Positions 9,553 through 19,760 of a stretch of DNA of 64,000 nt are shown piece after piece. The translations under genes and the position numbers were made by a program. The notes under the pieces were generated by a model that worked only from the letters and a program-made list of their open reading frames with translations, had not been told where the DNA came from and did not search any database. The stretch comes from Marinomonas sp. TW1. GTDB lineage: Bacteria; Pseudomonadota; Gammaproteobacteria; Pseudomonadales; Marinomonadaceae. Every line of letters begins with the position of its first letter. Position 1 is the first letter of the stretch. The stretch spans positions 1-64,000 of the forward strand of contig NZ_JSEE01000013.1 of the NCBI RefSeq assembly GCF_001625355.1, given 5' to 3'.

Positions 9553-10227
9553 TTAGTCGTTTTTCAGTGTTTTCACACCGTCTTGTGTTGCCAGTAATAA
9601 CACGTCAGCAGATCGATTAGCGAACAGTCCGTTGGTGACGACGCCAACAATCGCATTAATCTGAGCTTCAAGCTTAATGGGGTCAATAATCTTAAGATTG
9701 TAGACGTCTAGAATATGGTTGCCATTATCTGTTACAACCCCTTCTCGATAGACTGGATCGCCCCCCAGTTTTACTAGTTGGCGGGCAACGTGGCTGCGGG
9801 CCATGGGAATGACTTCAACAGGTAAAGGGAAATCTCCTAATACTTTGACTAATTTTGACTCGTCAGCAATACAAACAAACTCATCACTGCAAGCCACCAC
9901 AATTTTTTCACGAGTCAAAGCGGCACCCCCACCTTTGATAAGGTGTAAATGATGATCGGATTCATCGGCGCCATCGATGTAAACACGAATTTGATCGACA
10001 CCGTTTAAATCGTAAACAGGGATGCCATGATCTTTCAGACGTTGGGCTGAAGCATCAGAGCTGGCTACGGTGCCATCAAACTTGCTTTTGTGTTTGGCCA
10101 ACTCATCAATGAAAAGGTTGGCCGTTGAGCCGGTGCCAACGCCGACAATCGTGTCGTCTTCTAGTAACGGTAGAATGTAGTTAACGGCCGCTTCCGCGAC
10201 AGCTTGTTTTAACTCATCTTGGGTCAT
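9553..10227 (-). CDS. rpiA: Ribose-5-phosphate isomerase A
   Basis: A 224-residue enzyme interconverting ribose 5-phosphate and ribulose 5-phosphate in the pentose phosphate pathway. The family signatures [35 protein letters not shown] (catalytic Asp and Glu) and [13 protein letters not shown] are all visible, and length matches E. coli RpiA (219). It is divergent from ilvA, the same neighbour arrangement seen in pseudomonads. GAGG-like sequence is not obvious, but the ATG giving MTQDELKQ is the family start. Confidence 0.96.
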   Translation of the reverse strand: MTQDELKQAVAEAAVNYILPLLEDDTIVGVGTGSTANLFIDELAKHKSKFDGTVASSDASAQRLKDHGIPVYDLNGVDQIRVYIDGADESDHHLHLIKGGGAALTREKIVVACSDEFVCIADESKLVKVLGDFPLPVEVIPMARSHVARQLVKLGGDPVYREGVVTDNGNHILDVYNLKIIDPIKLEAQINAIVGVVTNGLFANRSADVLLLATQDGVKTLKND

Positions 10228-10507
10228 GAGGGGGTGCCCTTTATTATCGTTGAATGAGAAAGTAGTTAGAGCTTACTCTTTTGGTAAGCTTCCTCTGCTG
10301 GTGCCATTATTATATTCCCTTCTCTAAATGAATGTTAGCCAAAACAACTGAGATTTATGCTGGCTATTTTGCAGATTCAGAGGCTTTCGCCTTTACGTGA
10401 GTTAAGCCGAACAGGTATATTTCGGTGTTCTATTTTTAGACGCGGTGTTCCCAAAAATGTTGGGCGCCGGTCTCGTTCTGACGAATGTTATTTTCTTAGG
10501 AAACATT

Positions 10508-12013
10508 ATGCCTCATACCATGATCAAAAAGATTCTACAGGCACGCGTATACGACGTTGCCGTAGAAACACCACTGTCTCGAGCCAATCAATTATCGACC
10601 CGATTGGACAACGAGATTATTTTGAAGCGAGAAGACCTGCAACCCGTTTTCTCGTTCAAAATTCGTGGGGCATACAACAAAATTTGTCAGCTCACCGACG
10701 CTGAGAGAGCCAAAGGGGTGATTGCCGCATCGGCAGGAAACCATGCACAAGGTTTGGCTTTAGCGGCTAAAAAACTGGGCGTGCAAGCCACCATAGTGAT
10801 GCCTGCGACGACACCAGAGGTGAAGGTCAGTGCCGTGCGCAACCATGGTGCGGAAGTGGTATTGTTTGGTGATGCTTTTGATGAGGCTTCGACTAAATCA
10901 AAAGAGATCATGGCACAAACGGGACAAACTTATGTTCACCCTTTTGATGATGTCGATACCATCGCTGGACAAGGCACCATTGGTATGGAAATTTTACATC
11001 AGCATGAAGGCAATATTGATGCGATTTTCATACCGGTAGGTGGTGGTGGCTTGATTGCTGGCGTCGCGGCTTATGTAAAATATCTACGTCCTGATATCAA
11101 AATCATTGGTGTGGAACCTGAGGATGCGGCTTGTTTAAAAGTCGCTATGGAAAAAGGTGAACCGACTCGTCTTGCTCAAGTCGGTATTTTTGCTGAGGGC
11201 GTTGCGGTTGCAGAAATTGGCCATAATACCTTTGCCATTGCGAAAGACACGGTAGATGAAGTGATCACAGTCACAACGGATGAAATGTGTGCAGCGATAA
11301 AAGACATTTACGATGATACTCGTGCTATTACCGAACCGGCTGGTGCTTGTGCTTTAGCTGGGTTGAAGAAATACATTGAACGAGAAGAGGTAAAAGGTCA
11401 GACCTTGATCGCGATTAACAGTGGCGCCAATGTGAATTTTGATCGCCTTCGTCATGTGTCCGAACGGGCAGAACTGGGTGAAAAGCGTGAAGCCATCATT
11501 GCCGTTAAAATCCCTGAGTCTCCAGGTAGCTTTAAAGACTTTTGCCAAGCGTTAGTTGGCCGAAATATCACCGAGTTTAACTACCGTTATGGCGATGATC
11601 AGCAAGCGGTGATTTTTGTTGGTGTGGCATTGGGCGGAAGCCCCCATAGCCGCAAAGAACTGTTGGATGATCTAAAAGATTACGAAATCATTGATTTAAC
11701 TGACGATGAAACTACCAAGGTGCATGTGCGTCATATGATTGGTGGCCATCTACGCAGTCAAAAAGGGGAGTTGCTGTACAGTTTTGAGTTCCCTGAACGT
11801 CCTGGCGCCTTGTTGAAATTCCTCAACACCTTAGGTGGTCAGTGGAATATTTCCATGTTTCATTATCGTAATCATGGTGACGCTTATGGTCGCGTGTTAG
11901 TTGGCTTACAGGCGGTTGGTGAAGAAACGGATGTGACGCATTATTTAGATGAGCTAGGTTATCCTTATCAGGATGAAAATAATAACTTGGCATGCCAGCT
12001 GTTCTTTCGCTAA
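10508..12013 (+). CDS. ilvA: Threonine ammonia-lyase, biosynthetic
   Basis: A 501-residue PLP enzyme that deaminates threonine to 2-oxobutanoate, the first step of isoleucine synthesis. The PLP lysine is Lys51 in FSFKIRGAY; SAGNHAQG and the Gly-rich phosphate loop VGGGGLIAG follow. Residues about 325-500 form two ACT-like regulatory domains (ending YPYQDENNNLACQLFF), so this is the long, isoleucine-inhibited form. The frame is open from 10445, but the ATG at 10508 has AGG seven bases upstream and gives the normal family length. A terminator follows. Confidence 0.95.
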   Translation: MPHTMIKKILQARVYDVAVETPLSRANQLSTRLDNEIILKREDLQPVFSFKIRGAYNKICQLTDAERAKGVIAASAGNHAQGLALAAKKLGVQATIVMPATTPEVKVSAVRNHGAEVVLFGDAFDEASTKSKEIMAQTGQTYVHPFDDVDTIAGQGTIGMEILHQHEGNIDAIFIPVGGGGLIAGVAAYVKYLRPDIKIIGVEPEDAACLKVAMEKGEPTRLAQVGIFAEGVAVAEIGHNTFAIAKDTVDEVITVTTDEMCAAIKDIYDDTRAITEPAGACALAGLKKYIEREEVKGQTLIAINSGANVNFDRLRHVSERAELGEKREAIIAVKIPESPGSFKDFCQALVGRNITEFNYRYGDDQQAVIFVGVALGGSPHSRKELLDDLKDYEIIDLTDDETTKVHVRHMIGGHLRSQKGELLYSFEFPERPGALLKFLNTLGGQWNISMFHYRNHGDAYGRVLVGLQAVGEETDVTHYLDELGYPYQDENNNLACQLFFR

Positions 12014-12057
12014 ACGGCAGTAAATCGGTTATTATTAGGCCATTAATTTTCTTATTT

Positions 12058-12090
12058 AAACCCTCCGCTTGCTAGGCAAGTGGAGGGTTT
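12058..12090 (+). terminator. Terminator after ilvA
   Basis: CCCTCC and CTTGC pair with GCAAG and GGAGGG around a short TAG loop; the hairpin is flanked by AAA and TTT, with a further T-rich stretch. Confidence 0.85.
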
Positions 12091-12142
12091 GTGATTTTGA
12101 TATGCCAGCCTAACGGCATGTTAACTGTTTAAAGGTTTCCTT

Positions 12143-13876
12143 GTGAATATTCAAACGCTTCTAAATCAACGTATTCAAGCCGCTATGGTTGCGGCTGGTG
12201 CGCCAGAAACAGCTCCAGCACTTACCCGTCAATCCGCCAAGGTTCAGTTTGGTGATTACCAAGCCAATGGCATTATGGGGGTGGCAAAAAGCCTGAAAAT
12301 GAACCCTCGTGAATTGGCACAGAAAGTCGTCGATGGTTTGGATTTATCCGACATCGCAGAAAAAGTCGAAATCGCAGGTCCTGGTTTTATTAATATCTTC
12401 TTGAAGAATGCTTGGTTAGGCAAAGAGCTTATGGCTCTGCGCCAAAGTGAACGCCTAGATGTGCCAAGTGTTGCCGAACCGGAAACCGTGGTGGTGGATT
12501 ACTCATCTCCAAACCTAGCGAAAGAAATGCACGTAGGGCATTTACGTTCTACCGTTATTGGTGATGCCGTTGTCCGTACCTTAGAGTTTCTAGGCCACCG
12601 AGTGGTGCGTCAGAACCACGTGGGTGATTGGGGAACGCAATTCGGCATGCTGTTGGCTTACATGGAACGTTTACGTTCTGAAAGCGCTGAGATTAGTATG
12701 GCGTTGTCGGATCTTGAGACCTTTTATCGAGCGGCTAAAGGTTGTTTTGATGACGATGACGCCTTTGCCAATCGTGCTCGTGAATTGGTTGTGGCCTTGC
12801 AATCAGGCGATAAAGATTGCCTCGCTTTGTGGGATGAATTTATCGACATTTCCCTGACGCACTGTGAAGAAACCTACCAGATGTTGGGCGTGTCTTTAGA
12901 GCGTCAACATGTGATGCCTGAAAGTGCTTACAATGATGATTTGCAAAATGTCGTGAACGAGCTGCAAGAGCAAGGTCTATTGAAAGAAGACCAAGGCGCA
13001 CAATGTGTCTTTTTAGAAGAGTTCGCCAATAAAGAAGGGGAAATCACCCCGATTATTGTGCAAAAGACCGGTGGTGGCTTTTTGTATTCCACGACAGATT
13101 TAGCCGCGGTGCGTTTCCGTCAACATACATTAGAAGCGGATCGCGTGCTGTATTTCGTCGACGCGCGTCAATCGTTGCACTTCCAACAGATCTTTACCTT
13201 GTCTCGTAAAGCCGGCTTCGTAAAACCAGAAACGCAGTTGGAACATATGCCGTTTGGTACGGTAATGGGCAGTGATGGTAAGCCGTTCAAAACACGCTCT
13301 GGTGGCGTTGCGAAACTGTCTTCATTGCTAGAAGAAGCACAAGAACGCGCTTATCAGTTAGTGTCTTCTAAGAATCCTGACATGAGTGAAGACGAGCTTC
13401 GTAATATCAGTCGAGTAGTCGGAATTGCGTCGGTTAAATACGCGGATTTATCAAAAAACCGTACCAGTGATTATGTGTTTAACTGGGACACTATGTTGAG
13501 TTTCGAAGGCAATACTGCGCCGTATTTGTTGTACGCTTACTCTCGTGTGGCCAGCATCGTGAAACGCTCTGAGATAGACATCGCATCGTTAACCGGTGAG
13601 ATCCAAGTTGAAGCAAGCCAAGAACGTGCGTTGGCGATGAAGTTGTGTCAGTTTGAAGAGGCTATTCAGCAGGTTGCCAACGATGGTATGCCTCACTTCT
13701 TATGCGCGTATCTATACGAATTGGCAGGAACCTTCATGACCTTCTATGAAGCTTGTCCAATCCTAAACGCTGAAGAAGACGTTAAGAACAGTCGTCTACA
13801 GTTGGCGTTGAATACGGCCTCAACATTACAACTTGGTCTATCATTGTTGGGTATTGAAACCCTAGAAAGAATGTAA
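12143..13876 (+). CDS. argS: Arginyl-tRNA synthetase
   Basis: A 577-residue class I aminoacyl-tRNA synthetase, the same length as E. coli ArgS. An N-terminal domain for tRNA recognition comes first (about 1-110). Next come the HIGH-type motif ([16 protein letters not shown]) and [13 protein letters not shown], the lysine-containing loop that replaces a classical KMSKS in many ArgRS. The C-terminal anticodon-binding domain ends the protein. Translation starts at GTG (12143), with AAAGG a few bases upstream. It is monocistronic between two clear terminators, unlike pseudomonads, where argS often sits beside priA and the SPOR gene. Confidence 0.97.
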   Translation: MNIQTLLNQRIQAAMVAAGAPETAPALTRQSAKVQFGDYQANGIMGVAKSLKMNPRELAQKVVDGLDLSDIAEKVEIAGPGFINIFLKNAWLGKELMALRQSERLDVPSVAEPETVVVDYSSPNLAKEMHVGHLRSTVIGDAVVRTLEFLGHRVVRQNHVGDWGTQFGMLLAYMERLRSESAEISMALSDLETFYRAAKGCFDDDDAFANRARELVVALQSGDKDCLALWDEFIDISLTHCEETYQMLGVSLERQHVMPESAYNDDLQNVVNELQEQGLLKEDQGAQCVFLEEFANKEGEITPIIVQKTGGGFLYSTTDLAAVRFRQHTLEADRVLYFVDARQSLHFQQIFTLSRKAGFVKPETQLEHMPFGTVMGSDGKPFKTRSGGVAKLSSLLEEAQERAYQLVSSKNPDMSEDELRNISRVVGIASVKYADLSKNRTSDYVFNWDTMLSFEGNTAPYLLYAYSRVASIVKRSEIDIASLTGEIQVEASQERALAMKLCQFEEAIQQVANDGMPHFLCAYLYELAGTFMTFYEACPILNAEEDVKNSRLQLALNTASTLQLGLSLLGIETLERM

Positions 13877-13917
13877 TCCATACCGCTTATTCAGTGAGCG
13901 GTTGGGTAGGTTTAGAG

Positions 13918-13952
13918 AAAAGGCGCAGTTCGTTAGGATTCGCGCCTTTTTT
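13918..13952 (+). terminator. Terminator after argS
   Basis: AAAGGCGC pairs with GCGCCTTT around a loop of about 15 bases; a T-run follows. Confidence 0.88.
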
Positions 13953-14004
13953 CTCTCTGCATTGAAATGCATTGTGTCGATATCAGGATGAAAAGAGAAA
14001 CGAG

Positions 14005-14970
14005 ATGAAAATATACATTGCTTATACCGGTGGTACGATAGGCATGGTGCCATCATCACAAGGCTTGGTCCCTGATGCCGCCTTTGCTGATCACTTAAGT
14101 GAACATTTAAATGTCGCCGATGAGTGGCAACATGACGTCGTGATACAAAGCTATGCCGAGTTGATTGACTCTTCCAACGCCACGCCAAGAGACTGGCAGA
14201 CCATTGCGTTAGACATCCAAAGCAAATGGCATGAATTTGATGCCTTCATTGTGCTTCATGGCACAGATACCATGGCGTATACCGCCGCGGCGCTGAGCTT
14301 TATGTTTGAGCAAAGTGCTAAGCCGATTATCGTCACTGGCTCGCAAGTGCCCATGTATAAAGCGCGAACCGATGCGATGAACAATGTGTTAGGGGCTATT
14401 TCTGCTTGTGAATCTATCGCTCGAGGCGTGTTTTTATTCTTTGCTGGGCGATTGATTGAGGGCGATTGTGCTCACAAAGCGCATACCAGTGACTGGCAGG
14501 CCTTCCAGTCTCCGAATCGTGCTGAACGCGGTGTACTTGGGATCGATTGGCAGTGGCGAGAAGGCCAAGTTACTGACGCACCTTGTGTGATTCGTATTCC
14601 AGAGATGGCGTCTGGAGTGGTGACCTTACTACCTGTTTTTCCGGGTGTGCAAGCGGAGCATTGGCGCGGTTTATTAAATGAATCCGTGCAAGGTGCTGTG
14701 CTGTTGAGCTATGGTGCGGGCAATGCGCCCGATAAAGACGCTGAACTTTTATCGGTATTGCAGCAAGCCAGTGAGCGAGGTGTTGTCATTGTTAATGTCA
14801 GTCAATGTGACGCGGGCAGTGTGGTTGCTGGTGCCTATGCGGCCGGGTCAGCCTTGGTGAACGCAGGTGTGATCTCAGGGCAAGCGATGACTTATGAAGC
14901 GGCTTTCGCTAAGTTGCATTTTTTGATTGGGTTGGGTTTGAACACTGCAGAGATAAAAGCCGAGTTCTAA
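14005..14970 (+). CDS. ansA: L-asparaginase, cytoplasmic type I-like
   Basis: A 321-residue amidohydrolase converting asparagine to aspartate and ammonia. The first catalytic Thr is in YTGGTIGM (residues 7-14), and the second active-site motif is LHGTDTMAYTAAAL. No signal peptide is present, which argues for the cytoplasmic low-affinity AnsA type over the periplasmic AnsB type. The frame is open to 13972, but the ATG at 14005 gives the family N-terminus directly before the TGGTIG motif. The stop codon lies inside the left arm of a long inverted repeat. Confidence 0.9.
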   Translation: MKIYIAYTGGTIGMVPSSQGLVPDAAFADHLSEHLNVADEWQHDVVIQSYAELIDSSNATPRDWQTIALDIQSKWHEFDAFIVLHGTDTMAYTAAALSFMFEQSAKPIIVTGSQVPMYKARTDAMNNVLGAISACESIARGVFLFFAGRLIEGDCAHKAHTSDWQAFQSPNRAERGVLGIDWQWREGQVTDAPCVIRIPEMASGVVTLLPVFPGVQAEHWRGLLNESVQGAVLLSYGAGNAPDKDAELLSVLQQASERGVVIVNVSQCDAGSVVAGAYAAGSALVNAGVISGQAMTYEAAFAKLHFLIGLGLNTAEIKAEF

Positions 14971-15035
14971 GGAAGGTACGAACAAGTCCTCTTGCCTCAG
15001 TATGTGGATAAAAGCCTGTTATTCGTACCTTCCTT
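14969..15035. repeat. 14-bp perfect inverted repeat overlapping the asparaginase stop
   Basis: AAGGAAGGTACGAA (14969-14982) and its exact reverse complement (15022-15035) flank 39 bases. The first arm begins with the last two bases of the asparaginase stop codon. The hairpin could terminate or stabilise the mRNA; no T-run follows. Confidence 0.6.
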
Positions 15036-15078
15036 AATCTTCATTTAAGCGCAGGCAGCGATTAATAAAAGGAATTAT

Positions 15079-15939
15079 ATGGTCATTCTTTATGTGCTCT
15101 TAGTGTTAATTTGGTCCACCGGTTTCATTACCGGTAAGATGATTGTTGGCCTGATGGACCCCAATATCTATTTGGGTATTCGTTTCTTATTGGCTGCTTT
15201 GTTGTTCTTTGCGCTGGCGCTTTGGCAGCGTCGGGTGTTTCCTTCACTGCTGGAATTACCTCAACAGATCCTCGCCGGAGTCTTGATGAGCGGTTTGTAC
15301 CTTGGCCTTGCCTATGTGGCCATTGCCAAAGGGTTGCCAGCAGGTGTCATGGCATTGATTGGCGCTTTACAGCCCGTGTTGGTGACCTTGTTAGCCTTCC
15401 TGTTGATTAAAGAAAAGACGTCTTTTTTAAGCATGTTCGGTATGCTGATTGGCATCATTGGCTTGTTGTTGGTGATTTCTCCCGCATTGGAGTTGGACAT
15501 GAGTCACGGTGGCGTCACTCTGTTGACGCTTTGCCTTGCTGTTGGAGCCATTTTGGCTTTATCCCTCGGTGCCATCTATCAGAAAATGTCGATTGCTTCC
15601 TCTGACATCATTGTTTCCATGGGCATTCAGAACTTAGCCGCTGGTGCGGTGGCGTTTGGTTTTGTGTGGATGTTAGGTGAACACGTCTTTGTTGCTCAAT
15701 GGCCATCGTATTTATTGTTATTTTGGGGTGCGGTGGTGTTGTCGGGTGGTGGTGTGTTTTTAATGGTTTGGCTGCTGAGAAAAATACATGCCTCGCAAGT
15801 CGCTATGTTGTTGCTGTTAGCACCACCTCTCGCTGCCGTAGAGAGTTATTTCTTATTCGCTGAGACCATGACAATGGTGCAAATAATCGGCTTTGTTATC
15901 ACTATAGGTGGGGTTTATTTTAGCCGGCTAAAGGCTTAA
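15079..15939 (+). CDS. EamA/DMT-superfamily membrane transporter
   Basis: A 286-residue inner-membrane protein with ten hydrophobic segments arranged as two five-helix EamA halves. The N-terminal VLLVLIWSTGFITGKM, containing the WSTGF motif, is typical of drug/metabolite (amino acid or metabolite) exporters of the RhaT/YdcZ-like DMT group. AAAGGA lies before the ATG. Its stop codon overlaps the stop of the convergent ubiJ gene. Substrate is unknown. Confidence 0.85.
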   Translation: MVILYVLLVLIWSTGFITGKMIVGLMDPNIYLGIRFLLAALLFFALALWQRRVFPSLLELPQQILAGVLMSGLYLGLAYVAIAKGLPAGVMALIGALQPVLVTLLAFLLIKEKTSFLSMFGMLIGIIGLLLVISPALELDMSHGGVTLLTLCLAVGAILALSLGAIYQKMSIASSDIIVSMGIQNLAAGAVAFGFVWMLGEHVFVAQWPSYLLLFWGAVVLSGGGVFLMVWLLRKIHASQVAMLLLLAPPLAAVESYFLFAETMTMVQIIGFVITIGGVYFSRLKA

Positions 15940-16559
15940 TGACGTTTGTTTTCACGCAGTCTGAGCTTCGCTTCAAAGCGATCTAACTGGGTGCCAAAAT
16001 TTTCCAGTTGATCCACAAAGGCATCGACTTCGATCTTGCTTGGTAGCAATTGGCTATCAGATTGTAAATGTTGTACCAGTTGGATGCGTGCTTGAGTGGC
16101 CAGTTCTTTACTCCACGACCACTGAACTCGTAGTAAACGTGCCAGAGTCGCGGCGGGTAAATCGCCAATGTGATCTGCTAATAAGCCTTCCCAATCCAGT
16201 TCGAAGTTTTCCATCACTTTATGCAAGGTCATTAGGGCTTGCGCATTACCTTGAATGCGTAGATCGCCATCAAAGAAGCCATCCCCTTCGAGCAGTTTGC
16301 GGTAGGCTGAGCTTGGTCCTTGGACTAGCGTATCGAGTTTAGGATCGAGTTCGATGTCCTCTAGATGATCCGGTTTGTGCAACATCACGCCTTGTTCAAG
16401 GAGATGCACTTGTAAGATGAGTGAGAAATCTTCAACGTACAGGATGACCTGTTGCCCTGCGAGTTTGCTTAGCCTTTGCTGAGAAGGTGTATCTTGCTGA
16501 AGAGCAAGGTTAATACCGTGTTCAATCGCGCTAATGGCAGACAAGCTGAGTGAGCCCAT
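15936..16559 (-). CDS. ubiJ: UbiJ, SCP2-domain ubiquinone biosynthesis factor
   Basis: A 207-residue protein with an N-terminal SCP2-like lipid-binding domain (about 10-115: VILYVEDFSLILQVHLLEQG and a GDLRIQGNAQAL segment) and a charged helical C-terminus. This matches UbiJ, an accessory protein that binds the hydrophobic ubiquinone intermediates in the aerobic Ubi complex. In many relatives ubiJ lies between ubiE and ubiB; here neither is adjacent, and the gene follows the DUF971 gene by 30 bases on the same strand. The stop overlaps the stop of the convergent EamA gene. Confidence 0.8.
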   Translation of the reverse strand: MGSLSLSAISAIEHGINLALQQDTPSQQRLSKLAGQQVILYVEDFSLILQVHLLEQGVMLHKPDHLEDIELDPKLDTLVQGPSSAYRKLLEGDGFFDGDLRIQGNAQALMTLHKVMENFELDWEGLLADHIGDLPAATLARLLRVQWSWSKELATQARIQLVQHLQSDSQLLPSKIEVDAFVDQLENFGTQLDRFEAKLRLRENKRH

Positions 16560-16589
16560 AACAGGTTTTCCTAAATTTGAGTGTGCTGT

Positions 16590-16967
16590 TTAATGTTGAT
16601 GAATTTGAATCACGGAAGTGTCCCGCGTCTTCCCTTCTTTTTCAAGGCGAGTTAAGTACATTTGCCACAACTGATCGTGGTTTTTGCCCAAATTATGTAA
16701 GTACTCCCAAGTATAGAGGCCAGAGTCATGACCATCGTCAAAGGTGATCTTTAACGCGTAATTCCCTGCGCCTTCAATGTTTTGTATGAATACGTCTTTT
16801 TTACCGTATTGGAGAATGGGCATTTGTGCCCCATGACCTCGAACTTCAGCGGAAGGAGAATGAACCCGTAAAAATTCGGCACTCAATTGATAGCTTTGAC
16901 CATCAGAAAAGGCCAGCTCAAGTTCACGAGATTGTTTATGGTAATGAATTTTGGTTGGGGTGAGCAT
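16590..16967 (-). CDS. DUF971 family protein (gamma-butyrobetaine hydroxylase-like N-terminal domain)
   Basis: A 125-residue protein consisting of one DUF971 domain: KIHYHKQSRELELAFSDG at the start, the LRVHSPSAEVRGHG segment, and the conserved FDDGHDSGLYTWEYLHNLG near the C-terminus. The domain is found alone in bacteria and at the N-terminus of gamma-butyrobetaine hydroxylases, with a proposed role linked to Fe-S or metal binding; function is unproven. The frame extends upstream into hslU, but the ATG at 16967 gives the normal length. It lies downstream of hslU as in pseudomonads, separated by a strong hairpin. Confidence 0.85.
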   Translation of the reverse strand: MLTPTKIHYHKQSRELELAFSDGQSYQLSAEFLRVHSPSAEVRGHGAQMPILQYGKKDVFIQNIEGAGNYALKITFDDGHDSGLYTWEYLHNLGKNHDQLWQMYLTRLEKEGKTRDTSVIQIHQH

Positions 16968-16990
16968 GCTAGATTCCACTCCGATTAGGG

Positions 16991-17027
16991 AAGCGAGGCA
17001 AGCATTCTGTGAATGCTTGCCTCGCTT
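16991..17027. repeat. Perfect 17-bp stem hairpin between hslU and the DUF971 gene
   Basis: AAGCGAGGCAAGCATTC and its exact reverse complement are separated by only TGT. Neither strand has a T-run after the stem, so it is not a standard terminator. It may protect the hslVU mRNA or reduce read-through. Confidence 0.75.
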
Positions 17028-17046
17028 CAATAGGACAACGTGCCAA

Positions 17047-18375
17047 TTACAAAATGTATTGGCTAAGATCTTCGTCTTTCGCGACTTCACCTAACTGTTC
17101 ATCAACATAAGCGGCTGTGATGTCAATTTGCTGATCTTCTGGCATGTCGCAAGCGGAGTAAGATACTTCTTCAAGCAAACGCTCTAACACAGTGTGCAGG
17201 CGACGAGCACCGATGTTTTCAACGGTTTCATTGACTTGGCAAGCAATCTCGGCAATGCGGGTAATGCCTTCTTCGGTAAAGTTCAGATTGATGTTCTCTG
17301 TTTTTGCTAAGGCAACGTATTGCTTAGTCAGAGAGGCGCTGGGTTCAACTAAAATGCGTTTGAAGTCTTCAACGGTCAAGGCATCTAGCTCAACGCGAAT
17401 GGGTAAACGACCTTGTAGCTCAGGAATCAGATCCGATGGCTTGGTTAAATGGAACGCCCCTGAAGCAATAAACAAAATATGATCTGTTTTGATCATGCCG
17501 TATTTGGTATTAACGGTACAACCTTCTACCAAAGGCAATAAATCACGTTGTACTCCTTCGCGAGACACTTCACCGCTGGTGCGTTCTGAGCTTTTGGCGA
17601 CTTTATCGATTTCATCTAAAAAGACGATACCGTTTTGCTCAACCGCTTCAACTGCACGGGCTTTTAACTCGTCTTCATTGACCAGTTTTCCAGCTTCTTC
17701 ATCACGCACTTGGCGTAAGGCGTCTTTGACTTTTAACTTGCGCTTCTTGGTTTTGTTCGAGCCGAAACTTGAAAACATGTTCTGCAACTGGCTGGTCATT
17801 TCTTCCATGCCAGGCGGCGTCATGATTTCCACCCCAACAGGCGCATCGGCAACATCAATATCGATCTCTTTGTCGTCCAATTGCCCTTCACGCAGTTTTT
17901 TACGGAAGATTTGGCGAGTGTTGCTCTCATTGTTTAACTCTGGGTCACCACCTCGAGCTGGTGGCAGTAGAGCATCCAAGATTCGATCTTCGGCCGCGTC
18001 TTCCGCTTTATGACGTAACTTTTCGGTCTCTTGTTCACGCAACATCTTGATGGCCATTTCCACAAGGTCGCGGATGATGGACTCTACATCACGACCAACA
18101 TAACCCACCTCAGTGAACTTAGTGGCTTCAATTTTAATGAAGGGCGCATTTGATAGTTTCGCTAGACGGCGGGCGATTTCGGTTTTACCGACCCCCGTTG
18201 GCCCAATCATTAAGATGTTTTTAGGGGTGATTTCAGCGCGCATGTCTTCCGGTAACTGCATTCGACGCCAGCGATTACGGAGTGCGATGGCGACGGCGCG
18301 TTTGGCTTTTTGTTGGCCAATAATGTGATTGTCTAGGGCGTTAACCGTCTCTCTTGGGGTCATACTGCTCATCAT
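17047..18375 (-). CDS. hslU: HslU, ATPase subunit of the HslVU protease
   Basis: A 442-residue AAA+ unfoldase that feeds substrates to the HslV peptidase. Walker A is GPTGVGKT (residues 58-65), the GYVGRDVES pore loop follows, the I-domain insert covers roughly 110-245, and Walker B is [10 protein letters not shown]. The C-terminal LSQYIL is the tail that inserts into HslV. The first two codons are both ATG; the second gives the E. coli-like start MSSMTPRE. It lies 41 bases after hslV and is cotranscribed with it. Confidence 0.97.
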   Translation of the reverse strand: MMSSMTPRETVNALDNHIIGQQKAKRAVAIALRNRWRRMQLPEDMRAEITPKNILMIGPTGVGKTEIARRLAKLSNAPFIKIEATKFTEVGYVGRDVESIIRDLVEMAIKMLREQETEKLRHKAEDAAEDRILDALLPPARGGDPELNNESNTRQIFRKKLREGQLDDKEIDIDVADAPVGVEIMTPPGMEEMTSQLQNMFSSFGSNKTKKRKLKVKDALRQVRDEEAGKLVNEDELKARAVEAVEQNGIVFLDEIDKVAKSSERTSGEVSREGVQRDLLPLVEGCTVNTKYGMIKTDHILFIASGAFHLTKPSDLIPELQGRLPIRVELDALTVEDFKRILVEPSASLTKQYVALAKTENINLNFTEEGITRIAEIACQVNETVENIGARRLHTVLERLLEEVSYSACDMPEDQQIDITAAYVDEQLGEVAKDEDLSQYIL

Positions 18376-18416
18376 TTGGTCTCTTTTAATAGGGTCTGTT
18401 TGACGTCGTGAAGGAA

Positions 18417-18968
18417 TTAAGCGGATTGATCTTCCAGCTTGCCTTCAACGACAATCTCTTCAATGGTTAGACTGTGGTTTGTGAAGACACAAATATCCGC
18501 TGCGATGTTAAGGCTTTTTTCCACAATCTCTTTGGCGGTCAGGTCCGTATTGTCGATCAACGCTCGGGCAGCGGCTTCGGCATAGTTGCCGCCAGAACCA
18601 ATCGCTAAAGCGCCGTGCTGAGGCTCTACTACGTCACCGGTACCCGTAATAATGAGTGTGCTTTCTTTATTGGCGACAATGAGCATGGCTTCAAGCTTGC
18701 GTAAGGCGCGATCTGAGCGCCAGTCTTTTGCTAGATCAACGGCTGCACGAACGAGATGACCCTGGTGCTTTTCTAGTTGGCCTTCAAAACGTTCGAATAG
18801 GGTGAAGGCATCCGCCGTGCCACCGGCAAAACCAGCAATGACTTCACCATGGTATAAGCGACGTACTTTGCGTGCGTTGCCTTTCATCACGGTATTGCCA
18901 AGAGATACTTGTCCATCGCCACCTACGACGACTTGGTTGCCTTTGCGTACAGTTAGAATCGTTGTCAT
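18417..18968 (-). CDS. hslV: HslV, proteolytic subunit of the HslVU protease
   Basis: A 183-residue proteasome-beta-like peptidase. The N-terminal Met-Thr-Thr gives Thr2 as the catalytic nucleophile after Met removal; [22 protein letters not shown] and [17 protein letters not shown] are family signatures. It assembles as two hexameric rings capped by HslU. It is the first of the heat-shock protease pair, downstream of the SPOR gene; a sigma-32 promoter might be expected, but I could not assign one with confidence. Confidence 0.97.
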   Translation of the reverse strand: MTTILTVRKGNQVVVGGDGQVSLGNTVMKGNARKVRRLYHGEVIAGFAGGTADAFTLFERFEGQLEKHQGHLVRAAVDLAKDWRSDRALRKLEAMLIVANKESTLIITGTGDVVEPQHGALAIGSGGNYAEAAARALIDNTDLTAKEIVEKSLNIAADICVFTNHSLTIEEIVVEGKLEDQSA

Positions 18969-19076
18969 GCTTTACTCCAGTTTCGATTCTAACAAGGTGG
19001 GGGCAAGCGGTGAGATTTCAAGCGGTGAGCGTGCACAGAATGGCGTTGTCCATACTGTGCACTTTTATCAAGAGAA

Positions 19077-19700
19077 TTAAGGCTCTTTCTTTACTTTGTA
19101 AGAAAAAGAGGAGATGTCCATAGAGACAAGCTTGTCCTCGGCGCGATTCATTTTCGAGCGAGAAACATAAGGGCCAAGTATCACACGATACCAAGGTCGG
19201 CCATCTTTGCCTGTGGTTTTTCGAATGCTGGCTTCCACTAGTCCCGATAAAATCAGTTTGGCGCGTAGGCGATCCGCATCGTCAGAACTTCGAAAGGAGG
19301 CGGCTTGCAACATGTAATAAAAGTCTTGCTCGCCACGAGGGGTCGATTGATAAGCATCCACATGACTGGTATCAACTTCGCTGTCTTGCAGGATTTGGTA
19401 GAACTCAAAGTTGTCTTTTTTCTCCGTGGCCTGTTCTGCGGGTTTCTTGGCCGGCTTGGCTTTTTCGACGGTTTTCGGTTGTGGCACGGGCTTTGATGGT
19501 TTCGCTGTACTTGCTTTTGCGGCTTCTGGGGCAATTTGGCTAAGTTGCATTAAACCATAAATGAAGGCCAGCAAGATGGCTGGAATGAGCAACCATAACC
19601 ACCAAGCGGTTTTGCGTTTTGCTACAGGTGGCGGTGTACGACGAGTTGCGCCTTTTTTCGGGCGACTCCCTTTGCTAGCAATGTAAATGGGCTTAAACAT
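19077..19700 (-). CDS. FtsN-like SPOR-domain cell division protein
   Basis: A 207-residue bitopic membrane protein. A basic cytoplasmic N-terminus (about 1-30) is followed by one membrane helix (WWLWLLIPAILLAFIYGLM, about 33-51), a Lys/Pro/Ala-rich periplasmic linker, and a C-terminal SPOR domain (about 125-205: FYYMLQAASFRSSDDADRL to RVILGPYVSRSKMNRAED). SPOR domains bind denuded septal peptidoglycan. Position between priA and hslV matches the FtsN-type gene of pseudomonads and other gammaproteobacteria. Similarity outside the SPOR domain is too low to be sure it is the true FtsN. Confidence 0.82.
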   Translation of the reverse strand: MFKPIYIASKGSRPKKGATRRTPPPVAKRKTAWWLWLLIPAILLAFIYGLMQLSQIAPEAAKASTAKPSKPVPQPKTVEKAKPAKKPAEQATEKKDNFEFYQILQDSEVDTSHVDAYQSTPRGEQDFYYMLQAASFRSSDDADRLRAKLILSGLVEASIRKTTGKDGRPWYRVILGPYVSRSKMNRAEDKLVSMDISSFSYKVKKEP

Positions 19701-19760
19701 AGTGTGTTGTTGGTTTACTCAAAAGTGGGGCGTCATGCAGGGCACATTATGCGTTGTCGT

